Assembly: GCA_026225235.1 (NCBI GenBank)
Contig: JAMFSK010000028.1
Location: forward strand, 87,763 to 151,762
DNA length: 64,000 nt
Source: Burkholderiales bacterium
GTDB taxonomy: Bacteria > Pseudomonadota > Gammaproteobacteria > Burkholderiales > Burkholderiaceae
Direction: 5' to 3'
In this document: positions 53,358 to 62,119 of the stretch, piece after piece
Position numbering within the stretch: position 1 is the stretch's first letter
Layout: every line of letters begins with the position of its first letter
Position numbers and translations under genes: made by a program
The notes under the pieces: generated by a model
Told to the model about the DNA's origin: nothing
Database searches by the model: none
The model's input: only the letters and a program-made list of their open reading frames with translations

Positions 53358-54218
53358 TTGCCATCCACTCGTCCTTCCCAGTCCGACAAGGCCGATGCCT
53401 TTAGCGCGTTGCACCATGCAGCAGGTGCGTTTGTCATTCCCAATCCATGGGATTTAGGAACCGCGCGTTTGCTCGAGCAGTCGGGTTTCCCTGCGCTGGC
53501 GACAACCAGCGCGGGCTTCGCGTTTTCGCACGGTCAACCGGACAACACGGTTTCGCTCGAAGCGCTGCTCGCACACCTTGTCGAGCTGACTAACGGAACG
53601 AGCGTGCCTGTGAGCGCCGATCTGGAAAACGGCTTCGGCGATGAGCCTCAAACTGTCGCACGCACGGTTCGCCTTGCTGCTGAAGCGGGCGTGGTGGGCG
53701 GCTCCATTGAAGACAGTACGGGTCGCTCTAGTGATCCTTTGTACGAACGCGCCTTTGCCGTGGAGCGCATCCGCGCTGCGGCCGAAGCCGCCAAGGCCTT
53801 GCCATTTCGCTTCACTTTGACCGCGCGGGCGGAAAACTTTCTGGTGGGTAGGCCGGACTTGGCCGATACCATTGCTCGCCTGCAGGCCTACCAGGAGGCT
53901 GGGGCAGACGTTCTATATGCACCCGGATTGTCTCGACAAGAAGATATCGCCCAGGTGATACGCGAAGTAGACCGGCCGTTGAACGTGCTGATCGGGTTTA
54001 CAAGCATCTCACTTGGCGTTCGAGAGCTTGAGGCGATGCGAGTCAAGCGCATCAGCGTCGGCGGATCATTGGCTCGGGCGGCGCTGGGCGAGTTTATGCG
54101 CGCGGCGATCGAATTACGTGACCAAGGGACAACGGGGTATTCACGCACGGCAATGGACGGGAAGACGCTGAACGAGATGTTCACGAGCGCGGACGGTAGT
54201 GGGCGTAGCGTGCGTTAG
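53358..54218 (+). CDS. Isocitrate lyase/PEP mutase superfamily protein
   Basis: A protein of 286 aa starting at TTG (53358) with AAGGAG 7 nt upstream. The core motifs are GAFVIPNPWDLGTARLLEQ, TTSAGFAF, SADLENGFGDEP and GGSIEDSTG. The isocitrate lyase KKCGH signature is absent; the sequence resembles PEP mutase or oxaloacetate decarboxylase/carboxyvinyl-carboxyphosphonate mutase-like proteins of unknown substrate. It is cytoplasmic. A good terminator follows. Confidence 0.85.
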   Translation: MPSTRPSQSDKADAFSALHHAAGAFVIPNPWDLGTARLLEQSGFPALATTSAGFAFSHGQPDNTVSLEALLAHLVELTNGTSVPVSADLENGFGDEPQTVARTVRLAAEAGVVGGSIEDSTGRSSDPLYERAFAVERIRAAAEAAKALPFRFTLTARAENFLVGRPDLADTIARLQAYQEAGADVLYAPGLSRQEDIAQVIREVDRPLNVLIGFTSISLGVRELEAMRVKRISVGGSLARAALGEFMRAAIELRDQGTTGYSRTAMDGKTLNEMFTSADGSGRSVR

Positions 54219-54231
54219 CAAAGGCAATAGT

Positions 54232-54259
54232 GAAGGCCGAAACTGAAGCCTTCTTTTTT
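54232..54259 (+). terminator. Rho-independent terminator
   Basis: GAAGGC (54232-54237) and GCCTTC (54248-54253) form a perfect 6-bp stem with a 10-nt loop, followed by six T residues. It ends the transcript of the PEP mutase-type gene, 14 nt after its stop. Confidence 0.85.
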
Positions 54260-54359
54260 AGTATGTATCGGGCTGAGACACTTCTTACCTGCTCGCGCCG
54301 TGGATACATTTCGGGGAGGGGGGCCTAGCTCCCCACCTATCAAGTATGCCGATTGGAAA

Positions 54360-54389
54360 TTGGCAAAGTCTAGTGAGGAATGCTATAAA
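54360..54389 (+). promoter_or_regulatory. Sigma70-type promoter for the autotransporter
   Basis: TTGGCA (54360-54365) and TATAAA (54384-54389) with an 18-bp spacer, 41 bp before the GTG start. Each box is one or two bases from consensus. A separate hairpin GGGGAG/CTCCCC lies upstream at 54313-54334. Confidence 0.6.
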
Positions 54390-54429
54390 GAAAATGCTTG
54401 TATAAGTAACCGGCCCAGGAACAATACCC

Positions 54430-57400
54430 GTGAACAAAGCGTTCGGACTCGGTGTTGGCGGTGTCGTACTTTTGTCGATAGTGCGCGGGCAGGCGGCGAT
54501 GGCCGCCTGCAGCAATAATGCGCCATCGAGCAATACGACCGTTACCTGCTCAGGGGCCGGTGTGCCCACCGTCACCGCTCAGACGGGCAGCACGGGTGTC
54601 GCAATCAACGTGGATCCCACTGCGACAGGTAGTTTTTCCCACAGCACCAACGCGACGGTCTTCAGCGTCGATAGCTCGAGCACAATTACCAGTAGCGGGA
54701 ACCTCTCGCTTACCGGCGGAGGCGGCTCCGGGACGGCGCGTGGTGCCGTGCTGCTCGGGATCAACAACAACCAGATAACGAATGCCGCCGCTGGAATCAT
54801 CAACACAACAGGCGCGTTCAATGATGGCATGGCCGCCAATGGCAGCGGCAACACGTTGACGAACCAAGGGTCAATCACGACAAGCGGCCCAAACGCCTAT
54901 GGGATGACCGCAGCGTGGGGGCAAACCAACTCGGGGCAGTTGAACAACACCCTGATCAACACGGGCAGCGTGTCGACCTCGGGTAGCAATGCACGTGCCG
55001 CGTCCATCCTTGGCGGCAGTGGCACGATTAACAACAGCGGCACACTATCGACGACGGGTGCCTCCAGCACGACTGCCTATATGCAAGGCAACAACGACCA
55101 GTTGATCAACAGCGGCTCGATCAGCGCCCGTGGCACAGCGTCGGACGCCGTGTTCTCGAACACCGCCGGATCCAGCTTCACCGCAACGATCCAGAACCTT
55201 GCCGGCGGTCAGATCATCAGTCAGAGTGCAGCCGGCATTCGCACGCTAAACGGCAACAGTACCGTTATCAACGCTGGCCTGGTGCAAAGCAATGTGGGCC
55301 TCGCCATTTCGATGGGTAGTGGTAACGACTCGCTGATCCTGCAAACTGGCTCAGTCATCAATGGCGGTGCGGACGGTGGTGCCGGCACTAACAGCGTGAC
55401 ACTCCAGGGCACTGGTACCGCCTCCAACGCATTCACGAATTTTCAGACGTTGCTGATGCAGGGCACCTTGTGGAACTGGACTGGCAGCGGCACGTTCGCG
55501 CTGGCTCATGTACAGACCGGCGCCCTGAATCTCGTCAGCACGCTGGGCTCGACCACGATGGCTCTCGTCGACAGCGGCGCCACGCTCCAGGCAACTGCAC
55601 AAACCCTGCCTCTGAGCGTCACGGACAATGGACTCGTGCGCTTCGCACAGGACAATGCCGGAACCTACGGCGGCCTGATCTCCGGTGGGGGCGCGCTGAC
55701 GAAAGCTGGCACGGGTAGCCTGCTGATGACAGGCGTCAGCACGTACAGCGGTGCAACGATGGTCGAGGCAGGCACGTTAGCGATTGGAGATCCGGCTCAC
55801 GCGAACGCGGCACTGGCCGGAGGCGGCAACATCGCGGTGGCTGCAGGCACGACGCTTGGCGGCTACGGCAGCGTGAACGGCGCCGTGACGAACAACGGCA
55901 CGCTCGCGGTAGCCAATGCGCTTCCCGCTTTCGCGAATGCAACCAATGCCAGCTTTACGATCAATGGATCGCTGGTCAATGCCGGCCTCGTGCAGATCGG
56001 TGGCCAAGGCGTGGGCAACCAGCTTCTCGTGAACGGCAACTATTCGGGGCAGAGCGGCACGGTCGGCATGAATACCTACGTCGCGGGGGATGGTGCCGCT
56101 TCGGATCGGCTTGTGATCAGCGGCGGGTCTGCCACCGGCTCGACCCGGCTGAAAATCACGAACGTCGGAGGCCCGGGTGCTCAGACGGTCGTCAACGGCA
56201 TTCAGGTGATCCAGGCGAGCAATGGCGCAACAACCGCGGCGAGCGCGTTCACACTCGCCGCGCCGGTCGAAGCCGGCGCCTACGCTTACTATCTCGCGAA
56301 GGGCGGTGTCACGGCTGGCACAAGCGACAACTGGTACCTGCGTAACACGGTCGCGCCGTTGCCTGCTACGGTGCCAGACACACGTCCTGGTTCGCCTGTG
56401 TCGTTCGAACCGGGTGTGCCAGTTGCCGCCGCGGGGACCGCGCCCTTGCCGGCACCGACAGGTTCCGAGCCCGTGCCGCTTTACCGCCCCGAGGTGCCGC
56501 TTTACGCGGAGATTCCCGGCGTCGCGCGGCAGCTTGGCATGTTGCAGGTCGACACCTTCCATGACCGACAGGGTGACCAATCGTTGCTTGGCGGGGATGG
56601 CACGCTGCCGGCGTCGTGGGGCCGTGCGTGGGGCGGCCATAGCGTGCTGAGCCAGGAAGGCGCGGTGAATCCCGAGTTCGATGGGTCGATCTATGGCGTG
56701 CAGACCGGTCAGGATATCCATGCCGATACAAGCGCCAGCGGGCAACAGAATCGCTACGGCCTGTTCGTGGGCTTTGCACGCGCCACAGGTAATGTCGACG
56801 GCTTTGCACTCGGGATGCCCAATCTCGAGGTCGGGCATCTGGCAATCGACACATACAGTCTAGGGGCTTACTGGACGCATATCGGGCCGGGCGGCTGGTA
56901 CACCGATACGGTATTGATGGGGAGTTCGCTGACCGTCGATGCGGAATCGAATGCTGGCCTCGGCACAACGATGCATGGGGATGCGGTGACCGGGTCGGTC
57001 GAAGGCGGTCTGCCCACTCCGCTCGGTGCCGGGCTCACGATTGAACCGCAGGCGCAACTGATCTGGCAGCACCTGTCGATCAACGATCTGAACGACGGCA
57101 TCTCGACCGTCACATTCAACAGCGGCAACACCTTTCTGGGTCGGCTCGGTGTACGGCTACAGGCGCACCTCGACGCACTCGGTACGAACTGGCAACCCTA
57201 TCTGCGGCTCAATGTGTTGCGCTCCTTCGGAGCGGCCGACAGCACGACTTTTGGCGGCGCAACCGAAATCGGCACGAGCGTTGGGCAGACCACTGGCCAG
57301 ATCGGCGCGGGTGTGACAGCAAAGGTGAGCCAGTCGGCAAGCGTCTACGCCACGGCGAGCTGGCTCTCGAACCTTGGCGGGGCTCATCAGAGAACGGTGC

Positions 57401-57432
57401 TGGGCAATGCAGGGGTGAGGTGGGTCTGGTAG
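54430..57432 (+). CDS. Autotransporter with C-terminal beta-barrel domain
   Basis: A 1000-aa protein from a GTG at 54430 (AGGA 10 nt upstream). Signal peptide about 1-26 (RGQAAMAACS). The passenger (about 27-650) is a Ser/Gly/Thr/Asn-rich beta-helix with imperfect repeats such as LINTGSVSTSGSN and LINSGSISARGTA, and one autotransporter-associated beta-strand repeat near GGGALTKAGTGSLLMTG. A Pro-rich linker (about 648-700) leads to the barrel domain (about 730-1000), which ends in AGVRWVW with a terminal Trp. It is surface-exposed or secreted. There is no protease or lipase motif in the passenger, so an adhesin or structural role is likely. Confidence 0.9.
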   Translation: MNKAFGLGVGGVVLLSIVRGQAAMAACSNNAPSSNTTVTCSGAGVPTVTAQTGSTGVAINVDPTATGSFSHSTNATVFSVDSSSTITSSGNLSLTGGGGSGTARGAVLLGINNNQITNAAAGIINTTGAFNDGMAANGSGNTLTNQGSITTSGPNAYGMTAAWGQTNSGQLNNTLINTGSVSTSGSNARAASILGGSGTINNSGTLSTTGASSTTAYMQGNNDQLINSGSISARGTASDAVFSNTAGSSFTATIQNLAGGQIISQSAAGIRTLNGNSTVINAGLVQSNVGLAISMGSGNDSLILQTGSVINGGADGGAGTNSVTLQGTGTASNAFTNFQTLLMQGTLWNWTGSGTFALAHVQTGALNLVSTLGSTTMALVDSGATLQATAQTLPLSVTDNGLVRFAQDNAGTYGGLISGGGALTKAGTGSLLMTGVSTYSGATMVEAGTLAIGDPAHANAALAGGGNIAVAAGTTLGGYGSVNGAVTNNGTLAVANALPAFANATNASFTINGSLVNAGLVQIGGQGVGNQLLVNGNYSGQSGTVGMNTYVAGDGAASDRLVISGGSATGSTRLKITNVGGPGAQTVVNGIQVIQASNGATTAASAFTLAAPVEAGAYAYYLAKGGVTAGTSDNWYLRNTVAPLPATVPDTRPGSPVSFEPGVPVAAAGTAPLPAPTGSEPVPLYRPEVPLYAEIPGVARQLGMLQVDTFHDRQGDQSLLGGDGTLPASWGRAWGGHSVLSQEGAVNPEFDGSIYGVQTGQDIHADTSASGQQNRYGLFVGFARATGNVDGFALGMPNLEVGHLAIDTYSLGAYWTHIGPGGWYTDTVLMGSSLTVDAESNAGLGTTMHGDAVTGSVEGGLPTPLGAGLTIEPQAQLIWQHLSINDLNDGISTVTFNSGNTFLGRLGVRLQAHLDALGTNWQPYLRLNVLRSFGAADSTTFGGATEIGTSVGQTTGQIGAGVTAKVSQSASVYATASWLSNLGGAHQRTVLGNAGVRWVW

Positions 57433-57607
57433 GACATGACCGATCGCCGCCGTTGCTCGTGGGCTCCTCCTCAGAGGGACCGCATGCTTTTCAATGTCAT
57501 CCCGTTCGCAACGCCCTCAATGCTCACAAGCTGTTGCATTGCACAAAAATTGACTCCTGATACCCTACGGACTTACCCGAATGCAAAAAAGTATCGGTAA
57601 GCAGTTC

Positions 57608-57650
57608 GATTTTCAGTAGTGAAAATCTCGTGACAGGTCTAATTTTCAGT
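57608..57650 (+). promoter_or_regulatory. Palindrome and repeat upstream of the AraC regulator
   Basis: GATTTTCA-GTAG-TGAAAATC (57608-57627) is a perfect inverted repeat. The half-site is repeated directly as ATTTTCAGT at 57642-57650, starting 33 bp after the same string at 57609, close to three helical turns. AraC proteins bind direct half-sites in phase, so this looks like an operator for the regulator encoded 64 bp downstream. Confidence 0.5.
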
Positions 57651-57713
57651 CATGGCGGCCGCGATGCGGTTCAGGCGAACTGCCCAAAACAAAAACAGGT
57701 CCGGAGGAAGACA

Positions 57714-58718
57714 ATGTCCACTAGTCAGCGTGCCACGGTGTGTCAGTGCGGAACGTGCTCGTCTTGCCGCGCGGCGCGCATTGACGCCCGCCGCGCCAAC
57801 ATTGTCCAGCCGGATCTGGAACTGGTCGCCGTGCCGCGCGACGAGTCGTTCAAAGTCTGGTCGCATGGCTATCCGTATCGCACGGTGCGTTGGCACTTCC
57901 ATCCCGAATACGAAATTCATCTGATTACCTCGACGACGGGAAAATACTTTGTCGGCGATCACATCGGCAGCTTTACGCCGGGCAATCTCGTGATGATGGG
58001 GCGCAATTTGCCGCACAACTGGGTCAGCAGCGTGCAGCCCGGCGAGCGTGTGGATGAACGCTGTCTCGTCCTGCAATTCGATGCGGAGTTCGTCACCCGC
58101 GCCATCCAGGTGTTTCCTGAACTCAAGCGCGTGGAAGCCTTGCTCGATGCATCGTGCTGGGGCGTACTGTTCTCGGCGAAAACGGGCGCGGCGGCTGAAC
58201 CGATCATGCGGGAGATGCTGGGCGCGCAGGGCATCCGGCGCATTACCTTGTTTCTGGCTTTGTTCGACCTGCTAGTGCAAAGCGTGGCGCCGGTAAAGCT
58301 AGCGAGCGCTGCCTATCGTGCAGACCCGACGCGCTATGCGGAGACACGCATCAACCATGTGCTTTCTTATATCGGCAAGAACCTGTCGCAAGAATTACGT
58401 GAAACCGAGTTGGCCGAACTCGCGGGACAGAGCGTCAGCGCTTTCTCGCGATATTTCCGTCGGCATACCGGGGTGCCCTTCGTGCAGTACGTGAACCGGC
58501 TGCGCATCAATCTCGCGTGCCAGTTGCTGATGTCGGGCGAACTGAATATCACCGATATCTGCTATCAGGTCGGCTTCAACAATCTCTCGAATTTCAATCG
58601 TCAGTTCCTGTTGCTCAAAGGTATGTCTCCGTCGCGATGGCGGGCGTACCAGCAGCTCAATGCTGCGAGCGAGGCTCAGTCCCCCCTCGCCGTAGACGCT
58701 CTGGAAACGTCCGGCTAG
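57714..58718 (+). CDS. AraC-family transcriptional regulator with N-terminal Cys cluster
   Basis: A protein of 334 aa from the ATG at 57714 (GGAGG 7 nt upstream). The N-terminus carries an unusual C10-x-C12-x2-C15-x2-C18 cluster (CQCGTCSSC), then a cupin-like sensing domain with RWHFHPEYEIHLITSTTGK and MGRNLPHNW. The C-terminal HTH pair holds LAELAGQSVSAFSRYFRRHTG and LNITDICYQVGFNNLSNFNRQFL. The next genes encode a pentitol ABC transporter and dehydrogenase, which it probably activates. The Cys cluster resembles the zinc-binding CxCGxCxxC of other small proteins, but binding is unproven. Confidence 0.9.
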   Translation: MSTSQRATVCQCGTCSSCRAARIDARRANIVQPDLELVAVPRDESFKVWSHGYPYRTVRWHFHPEYEIHLITSTTGKYFVGDHIGSFTPGNLVMMGRNLPHNWVSSVQPGERVDERCLVLQFDAEFVTRAIQVFPELKRVEALLDASCWGVLFSAKTGAAAEPIMREMLGAQGIRRITLFLALFDLLVQSVAPVKLASAAYRADPTRYAETRINHVLSYIGKNLSQELRETELAELAGQSVSAFSRYFRRHTGVPFVQYVNRLRINLACQLLMSGELNITDICYQVGFNNLSNFNRQFLLLKGMSPSRWRAYQQLNAASEAQSPLAVDALETSG

Positions 58719-58888
58719 CGCTTGTTTCCAGGGCCGATGGCTGCACGCGATGCCCGACATAGGGCAGGGTGCGACTCGCTCTGCTAGCAGAACTAATGAA
58801 GGTCAGGAAGAAGCCTCACCAGCGGCCCAAGCACGGCCCAACCACGGCAGCATCTGCGCCAATTTTTCAAAAAAAACGGAGACACCCG

Positions 58889-59947
58889 ATGACCCGACTC
58901 TCGAACCAACTAATCGGCGCCAGCGCGCTGAGCCTGAGCCTGATGAGCAGCACGGTGGCACTGGCCGCGCCCAGTGGCACGGTCGCCTTCCTGATGCCCG
59001 ACCAGGCGTCGACGCGCTACGAACAACATGACTTCCCCGGCTTCAAGGCCGAAATGAGCAAGCTCTGTCCCGACTGCAAAGTGCTCTATCAGAACGCCAA
59101 TGCCGACGTCTCGCAACAGCAGCAGCAATTCAACTCGGTGATCTCGCAAGGCGCGAAGGTGATCGTGCTCGACCCGGTGGACTCGACCGCCGCCGCGTCT
59201 CTGGTCCATATGGCGCAGGCCCAGGGCATCAAGGTGATCGCGTATGACCGCCCAGTTCCCTCGACGCCGGCTGACTACTACGTCTCGTTCGACAACGAAG
59301 GTATCGGCAAGGCCATTGCCCAGTCGCTCGTCCAGCACCTGAAAGACACGGGCGTGCCGGCCGAAAAGGGCGGTGTGCTCCAGGTCAACGGCTCGCCTAC
59401 CGACGCGGCAGCCGGATTGATCAAGAACGGCATCCATGCCGGGCTGCAGGGCAGCGGCTACAAAACACTCGCCGAGTACGACACGCCAGACTGGGCGCCG
59501 CCGAAGGCCCAGCAGTGGGTCAGCGGACAGATCACGCGCTTCGGTACGCAGATTGTCGGTGTCGTGGCCGCCAACGATGGCACGGGCGGCGGCGCCGTCG
59601 CGGCCTTCAAGGCAGCCGGCGTCAACCCGGTGCCTCCCGTGACCGGAAACGACGCAACGCTCGCAGGACTGCAGTTGATCATTGCGGGCGACGAGTACAA
59701 CACGATCCTGAAGCCGAGCGAGATAGTCGCGGCCGCAGCCGCGAAGGTCGCCGTCGGTTTCCTGTCAGGCCAGAGCCCGAAGGCCGAGCGGACGCTCTTT
59801 AAGACGCCGTCCCAGCTCTTCACGCCGACGGTGATCACGGCGAAGAATCTCAAGGCCGAGGTCGTCGACAAGGGCATCGCGAGCGCCAAGGATCTGTGCA
59901 CCGGCCGCTATGCCGACGGATGCAAGACCCTGGGAATCGCGAACTGA
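58889..59947 (+). CDS. Sugar ABC transporter substrate-binding protein (CUT2, XylF/RbsB-like)
   Basis: A protein of 352 aa from the ATG at 58889 (GGAG 8 nt upstream). Signal peptide about 1-27 (STVALA-AP). Family-2 periplasmic binding protein with TVAFLMPDQASTRYEQHD, KVIVLDPVDSTAAASLV, KVIAYDRPVPS and VVAANDGTGGGAVAAFKAAG, close to XylF. Neighbouring genes (dehydrogenase, FGGY kinase) suggest a pentitol such as ribitol or xylitol as ligand. A hairpin lies between this gene and the ATPase gene. Confidence 0.92.
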   Translation: MTRLSNQLIGASALSLSLMSSTVALAAPSGTVAFLMPDQASTRYEQHDFPGFKAEMSKLCPDCKVLYQNANADVSQQQQQFNSVISQGAKVIVLDPVDSTAAASLVHMAQAQGIKVIAYDRPVPSTPADYYVSFDNEGIGKAIAQSLVQHLKDTGVPAEKGGVLQVNGSPTDAAAGLIKNGIHAGLQGSGYKTLAEYDTPDWAPPKAQQWVSGQITRFGTQIVGVVAANDGTGGGAVAAFKAAGVNPVPPVTGNDATLAGLQLIIAGDEYNTILKPSEIVAAAAAKVAVGFLSGQSPKAERTLFKTPSQLFTPTVITAKNLKAEVVDKGIASAKDLCTGRYADGCKTLGIAN

Positions 59948-59964
59948 TCAGGCGCAATGCCGGA

Positions 59965-59990
59965 CGGGATCTGGCTCGTGCCGGATCCCG
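59965..59990 (+). other. Intercistronic hairpin after the sugar-binding protein gene
   Basis: CGGGATC (59965-59971) and GATCCCG (59984-59990) with a 12-nt loop, 18 nt after the stop. There is no T-run. Hairpins after binding-protein genes often stabilise their mRNA so the binding protein is made in excess. Confidence 0.45.
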
Positions 59991-60015
59991 CTACTCATCA
60001 TGAGGTATCCGTCCA

Positions 60016-60819
60016 ATGACTGACAACTCCACAACCCAATCCAAGTCTGGTGAGCTGGTGCTGAGCCTGCGCGGCGTCTCGAAGCACTTCGGAGCGGTGT
60101 CGGCCCTGACGGACATCGAGCTCGACGTTCATGCCGGCGAAGTGGTCGCCCTGGTGGGCGACAACGGAGCCGGGAAATCGACGCTGGTGAAAGTGCTCGC
60201 CGGTGTTCATCAACCCAGTAGCGGGACCATCAGCTTTCGCGGCCAGCCAGTCACGCTCGCGGATCCGGGTGCGGCACTTGATCTCGGCATCGCAACGGTG
60301 TTCCAGGACCTCGCACTGTGTGAAAACCTCGATGTCGTCGCGAACATCTACCTCGGGCGCGAGCTAAATCCACTGCGCCTCGACGAAGTTGCGATGGAGG
60401 TACGGGCCTGGACACTCCTGAACGAGCTGTCGGCGCGCATCCCGAGCGTACGCGACGTGGTCGCTTCGCTGTCAGGTGGGCAACGCCAGACGGTGGCGAT
60501 CGCCCGCTCTCTGCTGCTTGACCCGAAGCTGATCATGCTCGACGAACCGACTGCGGCGTTGGGCGTGGCCCAGACCGCCGAGGTGCTGAACCTGATCGAG
60601 CGGGTGCGCGACCGCGGCCACGCAGTGATCATGATCAGCCACAACATGGAGGATGTTCGCGCCGTGGCCGACCGGATCGTGGTGCTGCGACTCGGCCGCA
60701 ACAACGGCGTCTTCTATCCCGACTCCTCGAATCAAGAGCTGGTGGCGGCGATCACCGGCGCCACCGAAAACGCCGTGTCGCGTCGCGCCGGCCGCCGTCA
60801 GGCCGAACAGAGCGCCTAG
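60016..60819 (+). CDS. Sugar ABC transporter ATP-binding protein (single domain)
   Basis: A 267-aa ATPase: Walker A GDNGAGKST (about residues 54-62), Q-loop VFQDLALCENLDVV, signature LSGGQRQTVAIARSL, Walker B LIMLDEPTAALGV, H-loop MISHNMEDV. Only one NBD is present, unlike XylG/RbsA which carry two (about 500 aa); this matches the FrcA-type short ATPases that work as homodimers. It energises polyol import. The permease gene follows after 14 bp. Confidence 0.93.
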   Translation: MTDNSTTQSKSGELVLSLRGVSKHFGAVSALTDIELDVHAGEVVALVGDNGAGKSTLVKVLAGVHQPSSGTISFRGQPVTLADPGAALDLGIATVFQDLALCENLDVVANIYLGRELNPLRLDEVAMEVRAWTLLNELSARIPSVRDVVASLSGGQRQTVAIARSLLLDPKLIMLDEPTAALGVAQTAEVLNLIERVRDRGHAVIMISHNMEDVRAVADRIVVLRLGRNNGVFYPDSSNQELVAAITGATENAVSRRAGRRQAEQSA

Positions 60820-60833
60820 ACCAAGGAACGATC

Positions 60834-62093
60834 ATGAGCATTGAAAAGCAAGGCGCTCCGCAGCCCTCCACGCTGCTCGACCGCAGCGATGTCCGCGTCA
60901 AGCACGCCGCCGGAATCGGCGGCACGGTGTCCGCCTTTATCCAGCGAGTCCGAACGGGCGATCTCGGATCGCTGCCGGTCATCGCAGGCCTGGTCATCAT
61001 CTGGACCGTGTTCACCAGCCTGAACCCGGTGTTTCTCTCGGCCGACAACCTGGTGAACCTGCTCTTCGACTGCTCGACGGTCGGGGTGATCTCGCTGGGC
61101 ATCGTCTGCGTGTTGATGGTGGGGCAGATCGATTTGTCGGTCGGCTCGATGAGTGGTTTCGCCTCGGCTCTCGTAGGCATGCTGTGGGTCAATCATGGCT
61201 GGCCGGTGGTGCTCGCCGTTGTCGTCGCCGTGGCCGTGGGCGCAGTGGTCGGTGCGCTGTATGCGCTGCTGCTTAACAAGCTGGGCATGCCGAGCTTCGT
61301 CGCGACGCTCGCCGGGCTGCTTGCCATTCTCGGGATGCAGCTCTACGTACTCGGGGCCACCGGGTCGATCAACTTGCCCTACGACTCACCGATGGTGAAC
61401 CTCGGGCAGTTGCTGATCATCCCTGCCGTCGTTTCTTACCTTCTTGCGCTGGCGCCGGGCGCCGTGATTCTACTGGTCGGGATGCGCACCCGTGAGCGCC
61501 GCCGTGCGTCCAATCTCTCTGCCCCTTCGGTAGGCAGCCTTGTTGTTCGCGCCCTAGCCATCACCGTGCTTCTGGAGGTCGTGGTGGCCTACCTGAACCG
61601 GGGGCGAGGGGTTCCGCTGATGTTCGGCGTTTTCCTCGGTCTCGCGGTCGCGATGGACTATGCGCTGACGAGGACGCGATGGGGCCGCTCGATGAGTGCG
61701 GTCGGCGGCAATCACGAGGCCGCGAGGCGGGCCGGCATCAATGTCAACGCCATCTATACCAGCGCCTTCGTGCTGTGCGCGAGTCTTGCAGCGCTCGGCG
61801 GCGTGCTGACTGCGGCGCGGCTTGCCTCGGCCAGCCAGCAGGCCGGCACCGGCGACGTGAACCTGAATGCCATTGCAGCGGCCGTGATCGGCGGCACCAG
61901 CCTCTTTGGCGGCCGCGGCAGTGCCTATTCGGCGGTGCTCGGCATTATCGTGATCCAGTCGATCGCGAGCGGCTTGACGTTGCTGAATCTGTCGTCGTCA
62001 TTGCGCTTCATGATCACCGGCGCGGTGCTGGCGATTGCGGTGATTGTCGATTCGCTTGCCCGTCAGTCTCGTGTCTCGCATGGCCGCGCGTAA
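60834..62093 (+). CDS. Sugar ABC transporter permease (CUT2, XylH-like)
   Basis: A 419-aa inner-membrane protein with about 10-11 hydrophobic segments. The family signature is in the GQIDLSVGSMSGFASALVGML loop and in GRSMSAVGGNHEAARRAGINV, with AAVIGGTSLFGGRGSAYSAVLG near the end. It forms the channel for a pentose or pentitol. GGAACG precedes the ATG. The dehydrogenase gene follows after 26 bp. Confidence 0.93.
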   Translation: MSIEKQGAPQPSTLLDRSDVRVKHAAGIGGTVSAFIQRVRTGDLGSLPVIAGLVIIWTVFTSLNPVFLSADNLVNLLFDCSTVGVISLGIVCVLMVGQIDLSVGSMSGFASALVGMLWVNHGWPVVLAVVVAVAVGAVVGALYALLLNKLGMPSFVATLAGLLAILGMQLYVLGATGSINLPYDSPMVNLGQLLIIPAVVSYLLALAPGAVILLVGMRTRERRRASNLSAPSVGSLVVRALAITVLLEVVVAYLNRGRGVPLMFGVFLGLAVAMDYALTRTRWGRSMSAVGGNHEAARRAGINVNAIYTSAFVLCASLAALGGVLTAARLASASQQAGTGDVNLNAIAAAVIGGTSLFGGRGSAYSAVLGIIVIQSIASGLTLLNLSSSLRFMITGAVLAIAVIVDSLARQSRVSHGRA

Positions 62094-62119
62094 TTCCAGT
62101 CATCCCAGGAGAGTAGTCA

